NCBI RefSeq assembly: GCF_011761345.1
Contig: NZ_JAASRY010000001.1
Location: 744,001 to 808,000 of the forward strand
Reading direction: 5' to 3'
Length of the DNA stretch: 64,000 nucleotides
Source of the DNA: Thalassobacillus devorans
Lineage (GTDB): Bacteria; Bacillota; Bacilli; Bacillales; Halobacillaceae
The notes under the pieces are model-generated. The model ran no database searches and was not told the origin of the DNA. It saw nothing but the letters and a program-made list of their open reading frames with translations. Shown here piece after piece: positions 52,903 through 62,035 of the stretch; position 1 is the stretch's first letter, and every line of letters starts with the position of its first letter. The translations under genes were made by a program, and so were the position numbers.

Positions 52903-53385
52903 TCAAGAGCGTTTGCCACGCTGATTCCAGGGGCGGAAGTTCATACTTCCAAGATAGGAGGAGGTATAGGAGCTTTTTTGAAAAGATTTGTTTTTGGAGG
53001 GGGCCGGTTTCCGATCCAAATAACGATACAAATTTTTCTTCGCCCGGGAAAGAGACAATCGTGGTTTAGGGTTGCGGTAATCTTTGTCCAACTTCCCTAA
53101 ATGGCGAAGTTCCTGAAAATCCTTTTTCTGCGCTGGAATATGAAAGTAATAGTTTCCTATCTGGATCAACAGGGTGGAATGCTGTTGACTTAATTTAGGA
53201 TGATCAGAAAAGTGGAGGCCGAGTTTTCTGGCGCGGCTTTCCTTGAGAAGCTTCGCGATGGTATGTTTTTTTAAATCATACAATTCTTTTGGTTCAGGTG
53301 CTGTCTTAGCGTGGCGGTTGATAATAAATAACGATTCGGCTAATTCCTGGTCGGTCAACGCATGTTTTTCTTTCAACGTATACAC
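52903..53385 (-). CDS. ykyB: YkyB-family protein
   Basis: 160 residues. IINRHAKTAPEPKELYDLKKHTIAKLL and GLHFSDHPKLSQQHSTLLIQIGNYYFH match B. subtilis YkyB over the whole core. Basic tail RPWNQRGKRS. Function unknown; conserved in Bacillaceae. Ribosome site AAAGGAGTG. Confidence 0.9.
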   Translation of the reverse strand: MYTLKEKHALTDQELAESLFIINRHAKTAPEPKELYDLKKHTIAKLLKESRARKLGLHFSDHPKLSQQHSTLLIQIGNYYFHIPAQKKDFQELRHLGKLDKDYRNPKPRLSLSRAKKNLYRYLDRKPAPSKNKSFQKSSYTSSYLGSMNFRPWNQRGKRS

Positions 53386-53423
53386 TCCTTTCTTGTAACA
53401 CTATAGGCAACGGTAAAGTTAAA

Positions 53424-53445
53424 GGCGCACAATAAGGTGCGCCAT
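53424..53445 (-). terminator. Possible terminator of the Sco1-like gene
   Basis: GGCGCAC pairs with GTGCGCC around six bases; the T run on the minus strand (TTTAACTTT) is modest. Confidence 0.55.
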
Positions 53446-53449
53446 TGGA

Positions 53450-54028
53450 TTATTGTGTTTTCTTAAGGTCCTCTAAAATCTCTTCCATGGATCCCGATTC
53501 TGTACCACTGTAATGTTTGATTGCTTCTCCATCAGGATTCACCAAATAAAAGCGTGTACCATGCATCATTTGATCGGAATTAGGTTCTTCTTCCAGCATG
53601 GACTGGAACGACTTGATGGAAAGCTGACGAATTTCATCAAAATCATAGCCAGTTAAAAAGTCCCAGTTGGCAAAGTCTGCCTGGAATTTATTCCCGAATT
53701 CTGTTAATACCTCAGGATCATCATTTTCAGGGTCGACACTGAAAGAGACTAACTGCACATCTTTAATACCTTCTTCTTCCATCATTGTCTGAAGGCGTGC
53801 CATATTAGCAGTCATTGGCGGACATACGGTATCACAATTGGTGAAAATAAAATCAGCTACCCAATATTGCCCCTGGTAGTCTTCTAAACTTTTTTCTTCA
53901 CCTTGCTCATTGATTGCTGAGAATTCTCCCACATCCCGGGACATATTTTCCTCAATTTCCTGACCGCATGCAGCCAAGAATAACAACACAGCAAAAAAAG
54001 GCAAGGACAGTTTGTACATAAGTTTCAT
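53450..54028 (-). CDS. Sco1/SenC-family lipoprotein
   Basis: 192 residues. Lipoprotein signal peptide with lipobox LAAC (Cys21). Thioredoxin-like fold with the copper-binding pair in FTNCDTVCPPM (CxxxCP) and the third ligand His in QMMHGTRFYLV. Helps deliver copper to cytochrome c oxidase on the outer membrane face; B. subtilis YpmQ is the counterpart. Confidence 0.93.
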   Translation of the reverse strand: MKLMYKLSLPFFAVLLFLAACGQEIEENMSRDVGEFSAINEQGEEKSLEDYQGQYWVADFIFTNCDTVCPPMTANMARLQTMMEEEGIKDVQLVSFSVDPENDDPEVLTEFGNKFQADFANWDFLTGYDFDEIRQLSIKSFQSMLEEEPNSDQMMHGTRFYLVNPDGEAIKHYSGTESGSMEEILEDLKKTQ

Positions 54029-54144
54029 CCTGTTCCCTCCAACCTGAAGCTGTCAATCTTCTTTAACATTCGAAATTTATTGTAACATGAAGGCTGGCGT
54101 GTTGCTATTTTTGGCTCATTTGTCATAAAAATGTCGTAATTTCC

Positions 54145-54996
54145 TCAACTATTTTTTAACGTATGAACAGTAAATTCCGGTTTACACAAGAATCGGTAAG
54201 GAAGCCTGGTGGTACCGAGACCACGGCTGACATAGAGATCGAGATTACCGATCGTATGCCGTCCTTCTACATACTTTTCAGCATAGGGCGGTGTTACAAG
54301 GTACCCGAAAAAAGGAATCTGGACTTGACCGCCATGGCTGTGCCCTGATAATTGCACGTCTACCGGGTAGTTAGCTACCTCATCCGCATAATCCGGTTCA
54401 TGAACCATCAGGAGTACGAAGGAATCGCGATCAGTTCCCTGCAGTGTTTTTTCCATATCCGGTTTACCAAGCATGAGATCGTCAACTCCAGCAAGAATGA
54501 AGGAAGCTCCTTCTTTTTTTATAACAGTATGTTCGTTTTGAAGCAGTTGAAAGCCGCTTTCGTCCATCTTTTTCTTAACGATATCTGTACCATAACCACC
54601 ATGATCATGGTTGCCGTAAATCCAGTACTTCCCATGAGGAGCTTGCAGCTTTTTTAATACCTCGACAATATTGCCACCCCACTCGTAGGCGTTGGGACGA
54701 TCGACAAGGTCTCCGGTGAAAAGTATCAGATCCGGCTTGATACGGTTAATTCGATCAACGACTTCTTTCAATTGCTCCAATGTATAGTGAAAGCCGACAT
54801 GGGTATCGGAAAACTGTACGACCTTAAAGTCACGGAATGACCCGGGAATTTTACTATTTATCAGTGTTTCTTCTTGGATAGTGAGCATATCCGGCTCCAT
54901 GTATCTCGCATAATAGTATGTTCCACCGCTTAAGCCCAGTAATGCAAGAAGACTGCCGAATGCTTTTTTTAAGAAAGCTCGCCGATTTATCTTCAT
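54145..54996 (-). CDS. ykuE: YkuE-like metallophosphoesterase, Tat-exported
   Basis: 283 residues. Tat-type signal INRRAFLKKAF followed by a hydrophobic stretch. Calcineurin-like phosphoesterase motifs in order: QFSDTHVG, FTGDLVDRP, YGNHDHGGYG, HEPD and LSGHSHGGQ. B. subtilis YkuE is a known substrate of TatAyCy; fadH (ykuF) follows there as it does here, though divergently oriented in this genome. Confidence 0.92.
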   Translation of the reverse strand: MKINRRAFLKKAFGSLLALLGLSGGTYYYARYMEPDMLTIQEETLINSKIPGSFRDFKVVQFSDTHVGFHYTLEQLKEVVDRINRIKPDLILFTGDLVDRPNAYEWGGNIVEVLKKLQAPHGKYWIYGNHDHGGYGTDIVKKKMDESGFQLLQNEHTVIKKEGASFILAGVDDLMLGKPDMEKTLQGTDRDSFVLLMVHEPDYADEVANYPVDVQLSGHSHGGQVQIPFFGYLVTPPYAEKYVEGRHTIGNLDLYVSRGLGTTRLPYRFLCKPEFTVHTLKNS

Positions 54997-55189
54997 ATAA
55001 ATTTCCTTTCTATCTCCATGTAAGTGTCTTTGGTTGCAGCATATATTCCCTCAGTCTAGGTTATTATAGCAGAAAGTAGGATATGTGCTAGATTTATGAT
55101 GAAAATGATAATAGATTGATATATTTTGAAAAATGAACAGGAATTCAGTTTTTGATATGGAATACATACATAGTGAAGGAGGAGTTGTT

Positions 55190-55957
55190 ATGGAAGGACA
55201 AGTTGTAATAGTTACCGGCGGTTCCAGCGGGATGGGGAAATACATGGCAAAGAAGTTCGTCCAGGAGGGTGCGAACGTTGTCATTACCGGTCGTAATGAG
55301 GAACGCCTGCAAGCGGCAAAAGAGGAGATCGTGGGGGATGACCCGGCTCAAGTACTTACAATTGTTATGGATGTAAGAAATATAGAAGATGCCGAACGGA
55401 TGGTGATAGAGACAGAAGCAGCATTCGGACGAATTGATCACCTGGTCAATAATGCTGCCGGTAATTTTATCACCCCGGCAGAAAAGCTGTCTGCAAATGG
55501 ATGGAAAACCGTCATTGATATCGTTTTGAACGGAACATTTTATTGTAGTCATGCCGTCGGAAATTACTGGATTGAAAATAAAACAAAGGGTACGATTTTG
55601 AACATGGTGGCTACTTATGCCTGGAATGCAGGAGCCGGTGTCATTCATTCTGCAGCGGCAAAAGCAGGTGTACTCAGTTTGACGCGGACATTGGCAGTCG
55701 AATGGGGTTCTAAATATGGGGTGAGGGTAAACGCGATAGCGCCTGGGCCTATCGAACGAACCGGAGGAGCAGATAAACTGTTTGAGTCAGAAGAGGCAGC
55801 AAAGCGGACGCTTCAATCGGTTCCATTGAGAAGATTGGGGACTCCCGAAGAAATTGCTGATTTGGCGCATTTCATACTTTCGGAAAAGGCGTCCTATATG
55901 AATGGCGAGGTCGTCACCCTGGACGGCGGCCAATGGCTTAACCAATTCCCTTTTTAA
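55190..55957 (+). CDS. fadH: FadH, 2,4-dienoyl-CoA reductase (SDR family)
   Basis: 255 residues. SDR NADPH motif VTGGSSGMGKYMA, NNAAGNF, and the C-terminal RLGTPEEIADLAHFILS with VTLDGGQW. The YxxxK catalytic Tyr is replaced by HSAAAKAGV, as in 2,4-dienoyl-CoA reductases, which do not use the classic Tyr. B. subtilis FadH is YkuF. Start 55190 after GAAGGAGGAG. Degrades unsaturated fatty acids with an even-position double bond. Confidence 0.9.
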   Translation: MEGQVVIVTGGSSGMGKYMAKKFVQEGANVVITGRNEERLQAAKEEIVGDDPAQVLTIVMDVRNIEDAERMVIETEAAFGRIDHLVNNAAGNFITPAEKLSANGWKTVIDIVLNGTFYCSHAVGNYWIENKTKGTILNMVATYAWNAGAGVIHSAAAKAGVLSLTRTLAVEWGSKYGVRVNAIAPGPIERTGGADKLFESEEAAKRTLQSVPLRRLGTPEEIADLAHFILSEKASYMNGEVVTLDGGQWLNQFPF

Positions 55958-56001
55958 GGTTCTTAGAACATATACGGGGAGAATCGTTGTAATGATATGC
56001 A

Positions 56002-56030
56002 AGAAGCACCACCATGGCGGGTGGTGCTTC
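56002..56030 (+). terminator. Terminator of fadH
   Basis: GAAGCACCACC pairs with GGTGGTGCTTC. Confidence 0.8.
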
Positions 56031-56033
56031 TCT

Positions 56034-56200
56034 TTTCTCTCTTATATAGGTTGGTGTCTCTCTTTAACTTATTTCATTCTCAAATAATGCAGGTATTGTC
56101 TCTTTTATTTTCAAAATTGTCTCTCATAATTAAAAAATTGTCACTCTTATGATGTAGGCTGTCTCATATACGCTATTACTTTCTCTTATATAGATGAAAT
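56034..56200 (+). repeat. TGTCTC array C: eight direct repeats, exact 21-bp period
   Basis: Units start at 56034 (TTTCTC), 56055, 56076 (ATTCTC), 56097, 56118, 56139 (TGTCAC), 56160 and 56180 (TTTCTC): six intervals of 21 and one of 20. Immediately follows the fadH terminator and precedes the convergent hemolysin III gene, which has no hairpin terminator. Confidence 0.93.
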
Positions 56201-56235
56201 TCTAATGGTTACGCATATTGCCTGTTCTCGTTATA

Positions 56236-56871
56236 TCAATGGATATAAAAGAAAATGGTGAAGAAGTGGAACAGTGACCCTCCTAGCACGAACAGATGCC
56301 ACACCATGTGGTGAAATGGAAAACTCCGCCACACGTAAAAAACACTGCCGATCGAGTACAGCACGCCGCCGACAACAAGATACGTAATCCCTTGTGCCGG
56401 TAACTCCGCAGTCAGGGGTCCCCACGCCAGAATAATCAGCCACCCCATCAAAATATAGAACAAAGTCGACAGCATGACGAAGCGTTTGACAAAGAAAACT
56501 TTGAAAACAATGCCCAGAATAGCTATGCCCCAAACGGTGCCGAACAACGTCCAGCCCAGGGTGCCTCTCAATGGAACGAGCATAATTGGAGTGTAAGTTC
56601 CAGCTATAAATAAATAGATGGTCGAGTGGTCAAAAATTTCAAAGAGATCTTTCATTTTCCCTTTTGGAAAACCATGACATAATGTTGAAGAAACGTACAT
56701 TAATACCATGGTCGCCCCGTAAATAGCTACGGAGACAATGTGCCACGGGTTCCCCTCCATACTGGCAAACACTAAAAGTAAAACAAGTGCCGCCACACTT
56801 AATATCGCTCCGATCCCATGGGTGATCGTATTGGCTATCTCTTCCGGTTTTGTAAAGGTATGTGTTGACAT
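56236..56871 (-). CDS. Hemolysin III family (PAQR/YplQ-like) membrane protein
   Basis: 211 residues, seven transmembrane segments. EEIANTITHGIGAILSV at the N-terminus and the zinc-site motifs STLCHGFPKGK, DHSTIYLFIAGTYTP and FHHMVWHLFVLGGSL mark the family. Often annotated hemolysin III; in Bacillus more likely a membrane-fluidity or hydrolase-type protein. AAGGAG lies some 14 bases upstream of the ATG at 56871. Confidence 0.9.
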   Translation of the reverse strand: MSTHTFTKPEEIANTITHGIGAILSVAALVLLLVFASMEGNPWHIVSVAIYGATMVLMYVSSTLCHGFPKGKMKDLFEIFDHSTIYLFIAGTYTPIMLVPLRGTLGWTLFGTVWGIAILGIVFKVFFVKRFVMLSTLFYILMGWLIILAWGPLTAELPAQGITYLVVGGVLYSIGSVFYVWRSFPFHHMVWHLFVLGGSLFHFFTIFFYIH

Positions 56872-56994
56872 TTTTGGACGAACATCTCCTTGTTTTCTTT
56901 CATTAACATACATTATCTCATGTTTTAATTTTCCTGGCTAGAGAACACCCCGGCTCTAATTGGTACATAAACTGTTAAAAAGGGTGTTTTTCTT

Positions 56995-57120
56995 ATGTTT
57001 TTTAAATGTCCTAATTGCTGTTTGCTTTATAGAAACCCGGGGTATTGTAAGAAATGTAATAAAATTACATTGGTGGAAATTATCATTAATGTCGATAAAG
57101 AACCTGTCAGTGAGGAATAG
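56995..57120 (+). CDS. Small zinc-ribbon-like protein
   Basis: 41 residues with CPNCC and CKKCNK, a two-CxxC layout as in zinc ribbons, followed by a short strand-rich tail. Ribosome site AAAAAGGGTG. The stretch just upstream contains ACACCC/GGGTGT around a long loop. No family recognised. Confidence 0.5.
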   Translation: MFFKCPNCCLLYRNPGYCKKCNKITLVEIIINVDKEPVSEE

Positions 57121-57249
57121 GAAGGATCAGTCAGACGCGAACGTAAAAAAAGTTTTCTTCCATAAAAGTCTACTCGCTTCACCGGAGTATGTTAAAATAT
57201 GAAGTAGCATATCCTGTGGTTCTATGTAATATCCATGAACAATGGGAGG

Positions 57250-57276
57250 GAAGGCTTTGATAAAAAAAGCCTTTTT
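57250..57276 (+). terminator. Possible terminator upstream of darB
   Basis: AAGGCTTT pairs with AAAGCCTT, T4 follows. It may end the small zinc-ribbon transcript. Confidence 0.55.
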
Positions 57277-57337
57277 GCTATGTATTGTGTTTTCCGTTTG
57301 CTCCTTCGACTGCTGGATGATAAGGGAGTGTTGAAGA

Positions 57338-57805
57338 ATGATTAATGTACCAAACGATGAGTTGCTCCACACAACAGTAAACGAACTGATGATTCCTGCT
57401 GATAAAGTCGCCCATGTTCAGGTAGGCAATCCACTCGAACACGCTTTACTGGTCTTAGTGAAGACCGGATATTCTGCGGTTCCTGTACTGGATGCTGCAT
57501 TTAAGCTGAAAGGGACAATCAGCAAAGCCGCTATCATCGAACAAACGTTAGGAATCGAACAATTTGAATTTAATAAACTATCCGAGATGTGTGTCAACAC
57601 GGTCATGAAAACAGAAATCCCGATTCTTCACCGGGATGATTCGTTTGAAAAGGCGTTGAAGTATGTCATCGATAACCCATTTGTCTGTGTCGCAGATGAA
57701 GAAGGTTCTTTTGATGGTATTTTGACGCGCAGAGCAATTTTAAAGCAGTTGAATCGTTATTTGCATACAGAAACGAACCTCTTACGGGATAAGGTGAAGG
57801 GGTAG
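57338..57805 (+). CDS. darB: CbpB/DarB (YkuL), c-di-AMP-binding CBS-domain protein
   Basis: 155 residues: two CBS domains in tandem. VADKVAHVQVGNPLEHALLVLVKTGYSAVPVLD matches YkuL, now DarB/CbpB, which binds c-di-AMP and, when free of it, interacts with the stringent-response enzyme Rel. Ribosome site GGGAGTG. In B. subtilis ykuL lies in the same neighbourhood between fadH and dapH. Confidence 0.87.
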   Translation: MINVPNDELLHTTVNELMIPADKVAHVQVGNPLEHALLVLVKTGYSAVPVLDAAFKLKGTISKAAIIEQTLGIEQFEFNKLSEMCVNTVMKTEIPILHRDDSFEKALKYVIDNPFVCVADEEGSFDGILTRRAILKQLNRYLHTETNLLRDKVKG

Positions 57806-57829
57806 AGAAAAAAGAAATTGCAATCAACC

Positions 57830-57864
57830 GGGGCTCGACTCTATTAAAGAGTCAGCCCTTGTTT
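57830..57864 (+). terminator. Terminator of darB
   Basis: GGGCT-GACTC pairs with GAGTC-AGCCC, TTGTTTT follows. Confidence 0.8.
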
Positions 57865-57895
57865 TATCTTAAGATGAAGAAAGTGAAGGGGATTT

Positions 57896-59401
57896 ATGGA
57901 ACAGTCTGTTGTACATAAAAAAACGATCAAACGGCCGCTCGTGTTAGCATCTATTATGCTTGCCATGTTTCTGGCAGCAATTGAAGCCACGATAGTATCT
58001 ACAGCGATGCCAAGCATCGTCGCCGATTTAGGAGGATTCAGTCTATACAGCTGGGTATTTTCTGCTTATCTGCTGACGAATGCTGCCACGGTGCTGATAT
58101 TCGGTAAACTCTCAGACATCTTTGGAAGAAAACCGATATTTTTATTTGGAATATCGGTGTTTTTAATTGGTTCGACATTAAGCGGGTTTGCTGCTTCCAT
58201 GGAAATGCTTATTTTCACCCGGCTGATCCAGGGATTAGGGGCTGGGGCATTGATGCCGATTGCAACGACAATCGTTGGTGATATTTATACGAAAGAAGAG
58301 CGTGCCAATATTCAAGGCTACCTATCAAGTGTTTGGGGAATCTCTGCTGTAACGGGCCCGGCACTCGGCGGCTTTTTTGTTGATGTGTTGAGCTGGCCGT
58401 ATGTATTCTGGATGAATATACCGTTAGGTTTGCTGGCGATGGCAGGCATTATCCTTTTCTTTCATGAGGAACTGGATAAGACAGACAGGAAAATCGACTA
58501 TGGCGGTGCCTTGTACATGTTCATTGCTGTCAGTGCCCTCATGCTGATTCTCGTGGAAGGCGGGGTTAGGATAGCCTGGGATTCACAGTTGATGCTCGTA
58601 CTTGCGAGTCTATCATCTATCGGATTCGTCCTATTTTTCTCCCAGGAGAAAAGGGTAAGCGCACCGATGATGCCATTTGAAATCTGGAAGCATCGCTCGA
58701 TATCCATTGCTAATATTACATCCTTGACCACAGGAATGATTCTTATCGGCGTTTCCAGTTATTTGCCGGCATTCGTTCAGGGTGTGATGGAGAAGCCTGC
58801 GATTGTCGCCGGTTTCACGTTAACCACGATGTCGATTGGCTGGCCTATCTCATCTGCTCTTGCCGGGAGATTGCTGCTTCGGATCGGATTTCGGTCCACC
58901 TCATTGATTGGTGGTATTTCGTTAATTATCGGTGGTATCTTCTTCTTTATGTTATCTCCGGAAAAAGGACCGGTTTGGGCAGCGACAGGCTCGTTTTTCA
59001 TCGGTGTCGGCATGGGGCTTTCGACGACTTCTTTCATCGTCTCGATTCAAAGTACGGTGGATTGGAAGACAAGGGGGATCGCTACAGCATCCAACATGTT
59101 CATGCGTTCCCTGGGGAGTGCGGTGGGCGCAGCTTTGCTCGGCGGTATGCTCAACAGCAGGATTCAGACAGCAATTGCTCAAGCGGATCTTGGCAAGGAG
59201 TTGACCGTCGACTCCACCAACCTGCTGCTGGATGCGGAAAAAAGGGAGAGTCTTTCCCCCGGTGCCCTTGAAGTACTGCAGGAGGCCCTGACATCCGGAC
59301 TTCACCTTGTCTATATCGGTATCCTGGTCCTGGCGATCATCAGTCTTTTATTGATCAGTTTGCTGCCCAAAGGAGACAAAAGCAACGTAACGAAAAAATA
59401 A
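57896..59401 (+). CDS. MFS multidrug transporter, DHA2 (14-span) family
   Basis: 501 residues, about 14 transmembrane segments. AIEATIVSTAMPSIVADLGG at the end of the first span, motif A GKLSDIFGRKP, and motif C-like WGISAVTGPALGG. Proton-driven drug exporter type. Between darB and dapH, where B. subtilis has other genes; may be a local insertion. Ribosome site GTGAAGGGG. Confidence 0.9.
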   Translation: MEQSVVHKKTIKRPLVLASIMLAMFLAAIEATIVSTAMPSIVADLGGFSLYSWVFSAYLLTNAATVLIFGKLSDIFGRKPIFLFGISVFLIGSTLSGFAASMEMLIFTRLIQGLGAGALMPIATTIVGDIYTKEERANIQGYLSSVWGISAVTGPALGGFFVDVLSWPYVFWMNIPLGLLAMAGIILFFHEELDKTDRKIDYGGALYMFIAVSALMLILVEGGVRIAWDSQLMLVLASLSSIGFVLFFSQEKRVSAPMMPFEIWKHRSISIANITSLTTGMILIGVSSYLPAFVQGVMEKPAIVAGFTLTTMSIGWPISSALAGRLLLRIGFRSTSLIGGISLIIGGIFFFMLSPEKGPVWAATGSFFIGVGMGLSTTSFIVSIQSTVDWKTRGIATASNMFMRSLGSAVGAALLGGMLNSRIQTAIAQADLGKELTVDSTNLLLDAEKRESLSPGALEVLQEALTSGLHLVYIGILVLAIISLLLISLLPKGDKSNVTKK

Positions 59402-59418
59402 AGAAACAAGTGAAATTC

Positions 59419-59447
59419 TTGTCACAAACATTTCACTTTGATAAAGT
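59419..59447 (+). promoter_or_regulatory. Promoter of dapH
   Basis: TTGTCA, 17-base spacer, TAAAGT, 43 bases before the start codon. Confidence 0.6.
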
Positions 59448-59490
59448 AAATGAAGCAGTACGTTACATACCATGAAGGAGGAATTGACAC

Positions 59491-60210
59491 ATGAAACAAA
59501 TGGATGCAAACGAAATCATTTCGTTTATTTCGAATAGCACCAAGTCGACACCAGTCAAAGTTTACCTGAAAGGGGAAAACTTGAAGAGCATCGATTTCGG
59601 TGAGAACGTTCAGGATTTTGTCGAAGAAAAAAGCGGAGTCTTATTCGGTGAATGGAAAGACATCGAACAGCTTCTTGAAAACAACAAAGATGCTATTGCG
59701 GACTACGTAGTAGAGAATGACCGCAGAAACTCTGCGATTCCATTGCTGGACTTGAAGGGCATTAACGCTCGTATCGAGCCAGGCGCTGTCATCCGTGACC
59801 AGGTGGAAATCGGCGATGGCTGCGTAATCATGATGGGTTCCATGATCAACATCGGTTCTGTTGTGGGTGAAGGTACGATGATCGATATGAACGTAGTCCT
59901 AGGCGGACGCGCAACGGTCGGCAAAAACTGCCACATCGGAGCAGGAGCCGTACTTGCAGGGGTTATCGAGCCGCCATCTGCCAGCCCGGTAGTAATCGAA
60001 GATGGTGTCGTAATCGGTGCAAACGCAGTTGTTTTGGAAGGTGTCACAGTCGGTGAAGGTTCCGTCGTAGCAGCAGGCTCCATCGTTACAGAAGATGTCC
60101 CTCCAAATACACTGGTTGCCGGTACACCAGCAAAAAAAATCAAAGACATCGACGATCAGACCAAATCCAAGACAGAAATCAAACAGGAACTACGCAAACT
60201 GGATAACTGA
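59491..60210 (+). CDS. dapH: DapH, tetrahydrodipicolinate N-acetyltransferase
   Basis: 239 residues, as in B. subtilis YkuQ. N-terminal helical part, then a left-handed beta-helix of hexapeptide repeats ([39 protein letters not shown]). Acetylates tetrahydrodipicolinate for the N-acetyl branch of diaminopimelate/lysine synthesis. Ribosome site GAAGGAGG. Has its own terminator, so the following deacetylase may use a separate promoter. Confidence 0.95.
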   Translation: MKQMDANEIISFISNSTKSTPVKVYLKGENLKSIDFGENVQDFVEEKSGVLFGEWKDIEQLLENNKDAIADYVVENDRRNSAIPLLDLKGINARIEPGAVIRDQVEIGDGCVIMMGSMINIGSVVGEGTMIDMNVVLGGRATVGKNCHIGAGAVLAGVIEPPSASPVVIEDGVVIGANAVVLEGVTVGEGSVVAAGSIVTEDVPPNTLVAGTPAKKIKDIDDQTKSKTEIKQELRKLDN

Positions 60211-60219
60211 TCAACCCTT

Positions 60220-60247
60220 AAGGCCTTGCACATCGCAGGGCCTTTTC
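60220..60247 (+). terminator. Terminator of dapH
   Basis: AAGGCC-TGC pairs with GCA-GGCCTT, TTT follows. Confidence 0.78.
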
Positions 60248-60262
60248 TATAAGAAATATTGC

Positions 60263-60486
60263 ATTAAAGCTCCTTTTACTGAAGACTGAGTTTCGAGACT
60301 TTAGCTTGTGATTATGGCGGCCGGGAAAACGGATCGCTTTCCGTGGGCATGTGGTGAGCTTCCTCAGGCTTCGCCTGAGGAGGTTCGCCAGTTCCACCGC
60401 AGGGAAGCGAATCCTTCCCCTATGCCGCTATTCCTCAAATAATGTCTCGAAATCAAGTCTTCGACTTTTCGGTTCTTTAATTGAAC
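60263..60486. repeat. Palindromic element R8 with conserved flanks, between dapH and ykuR
   Basis: Minus-sense R1-family core 60313-60428 (AGGCTTCGCCTGAGG, CTTTCCGTGGGC). Left flank AAAGCTCCTTTTACTGAAG and right flank GAAATCAAGTCTTC match the flanks of the compound element at 26283-26762, and pair with one another (GAGTTTCGAGAC with GTCTCGAAATC). A frame open through it is not coding. Explains the 335-base gap. Confidence 0.82.
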
Positions 60487-60545
60487 AAGTGTTTAGGGAT
60501 AACCAGCAACAACTTAACAGATTCAAAAAGAAAGAGGTGGGCAGG

Positions 60546-61664
60546 TTGGATAAAAACCAGCTTCAAATAATAAGAAGAGACTTGCACCAGATTCCGGAAC
60601 TTGGCTTCCAGGAATACAAAACACAACAGTATCTCTTAGAGGAGATCGGACGGATGCCACAGGAGCATATCGAAATCAAAACATGGCGGACAGGAATTTT
60701 AGTTTTTGTAAAAGGCGAGAATCCGTCAAAAACAATTGGCTACCGGGCCGATATTGATGGACTGCCTATCACGGAAGAAACCGGGTATGAGTATCAATCC
60801 CGGCATGAAGGAAACATGCACGCCTGCGGGCATGATTTTCACATGACTATCGCATTAGGATCACTAAGACGGCTTGCCGAAAACCCGGCAGCTGACAATG
60901 CATTGTTTATTTTTCAGCCGGCAGAGGAAGGACCAGGTGGTGCCAAGCCGCTTTTGAATAGTGAAGCATTTCAAGCGTGGCGTCCTGATGTTATTTTTGC
61001 TCTTCATATAGCACCAGATCTGCCGGTGGGGACCGTTTCATCCCGAGAAGGCTTGCTGTTTGCTAACACAAGCGAGTTGTTTATTGATTTGAAAGGGAAG
61101 GGTGGACATGCTGCCTACCCCCACCAGACGCATGACATGGTAGTGGCCGCGAGCTATTTCGTCACGCAGCTGCAGCAAATCGTTGCCCGGCGTGTGGATC
61201 CTTTGGATAGTGCGGTCGTCACAATTGGAAAAATTACCGGTGGAACAGTCCAGAATGTCATTGCAGAAAACGCCCGTCTGGAGGGAACGATCCGGACGAT
61301 GTCCCCGGAAGCGATGAAAAAGGTAAAGGCGAATATTGAACGGCTGGCAGAAGGGCTGGAAATCGGACATGAATGTACCGCTTCGATTGATTATGGAGCT
61401 AATTACTATCAGGTGCACAATAACGGCAAGCATGTGGATGCTTTCCGGCAGATTTCTGAAAAAGTGGATGGTGTCACCTTCCAGGAAGCACCTCCAGCCA
61501 TGACTGGGGAGGACTTCGGTTATATGCTGAAAGAGATTCCCGGGTTTATGTTCTGGCTTGGAGTGGAATCTGAATATGGACTTCATCACGCAAAACTAAC
61601 ACCGGATGAACGTGCATTGGCTGTTGGGGTGGACATTGTGGAAGCGGTCACCCGAAACTGGTAG
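60546..61664 (+). CDS. ykuR: N-acetyldiaminopimelate deacetylase (YkuR)
   Basis: 372 residues (B. subtilis YkuR 374). M20 amidohydrolase: [37 protein letters not shown], and the later [10 protein letters not shown]. Removes acetyl from N-acetyl-L,L-diaminopimelate. TTG at 60546 chosen: AAAGAGGTG is six bases upstream and the product begins [18 protein letters not shown]. The longer frame from 60351 reads through repeat R8. Confidence 0.93.
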   Translation: MDKNQLQIIRRDLHQIPELGFQEYKTQQYLLEEIGRMPQEHIEIKTWRTGILVFVKGENPSKTIGYRADIDGLPITEETGYEYQSRHEGNMHACGHDFHMTIALGSLRRLAENPAADNALFIFQPAEEGPGGAKPLLNSEAFQAWRPDVIFALHIAPDLPVGTVSSREGLLFANTSELFIDLKGKGGHAAYPHQTHDMVVAASYFVTQLQQIVARRVDPLDSAVVTIGKITGGTVQNVIAENARLEGTIRTMSPEAMKKVKANIERLAEGLEIGHECTASIDYGANYYQVHNNGKHVDAFRQISEKVDGVTFQEAPPAMTGEDFGYMLKEIPGFMFWLGVESEYGLHHAKLTPDERALAVGVDIVEAVTRNW

Positions 61665-61743
61665 GCATGGTTATCTGCATACCTCCTTTAACGTTGGTAA
61701 CAATAGGGACGTAGACCTTACCCTATTCAAGGAGGAAAAAGAA

Positions 61744-61986
61744 ATGAGAAAAATTGCAGTAGAGGAAAGTTTGACAGATATTAGTTCCGCTTTACAGGAA
61801 AAAGGGTATGATATAGTAACCCTTCGAAATGAACAGGATGCACAAGGATGTGACTGTTGTGTCATTTCCGGTCAGGATAAAGATGTGATGGGAATGGCGG
61901 ATGTACAAACAGAGCAGTCGGTCATCAATGCACACGGTGCGACAGCGGAAGAAGTCTGTCAGCAAGTGGAGCAGCGGATGCGATAA
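61744..61986 (+). CDS. ykuS: YkuS, UPF0180 family
   Basis: 80 residues: [25 protein letters not shown] and [15 protein letters not shown], as in YkuS. Follows ykuR as in B. subtilis. Ribosome site AAGGAGGAAAA. Function unknown. Confidence 0.92.
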   Translation: MRKIAVEESLTDISSALQEKGYDIVTLRNEQDAQGCDCCVISGQDKDVMGMADVQTEQSVINAHGATAEEVCQQVEQRMR

Positions 61987-62035
61987 GCAAATGGGGCGCA
62001 TTGCCCCGATACATAGTCGTTAGAGGAGAGATTGG

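Noticed and set aside
57127-57372. Minus-strand 81-codon frame upstream of darB
   Set aside because: No ribosome site and overlaps the darB start and a hairpin.
60351-60545. Upstream extension of the ykuR frame
   Set aside because: It translates palindromic repeat R8; family length fits the TTG at 60546, which has a ribosome site.
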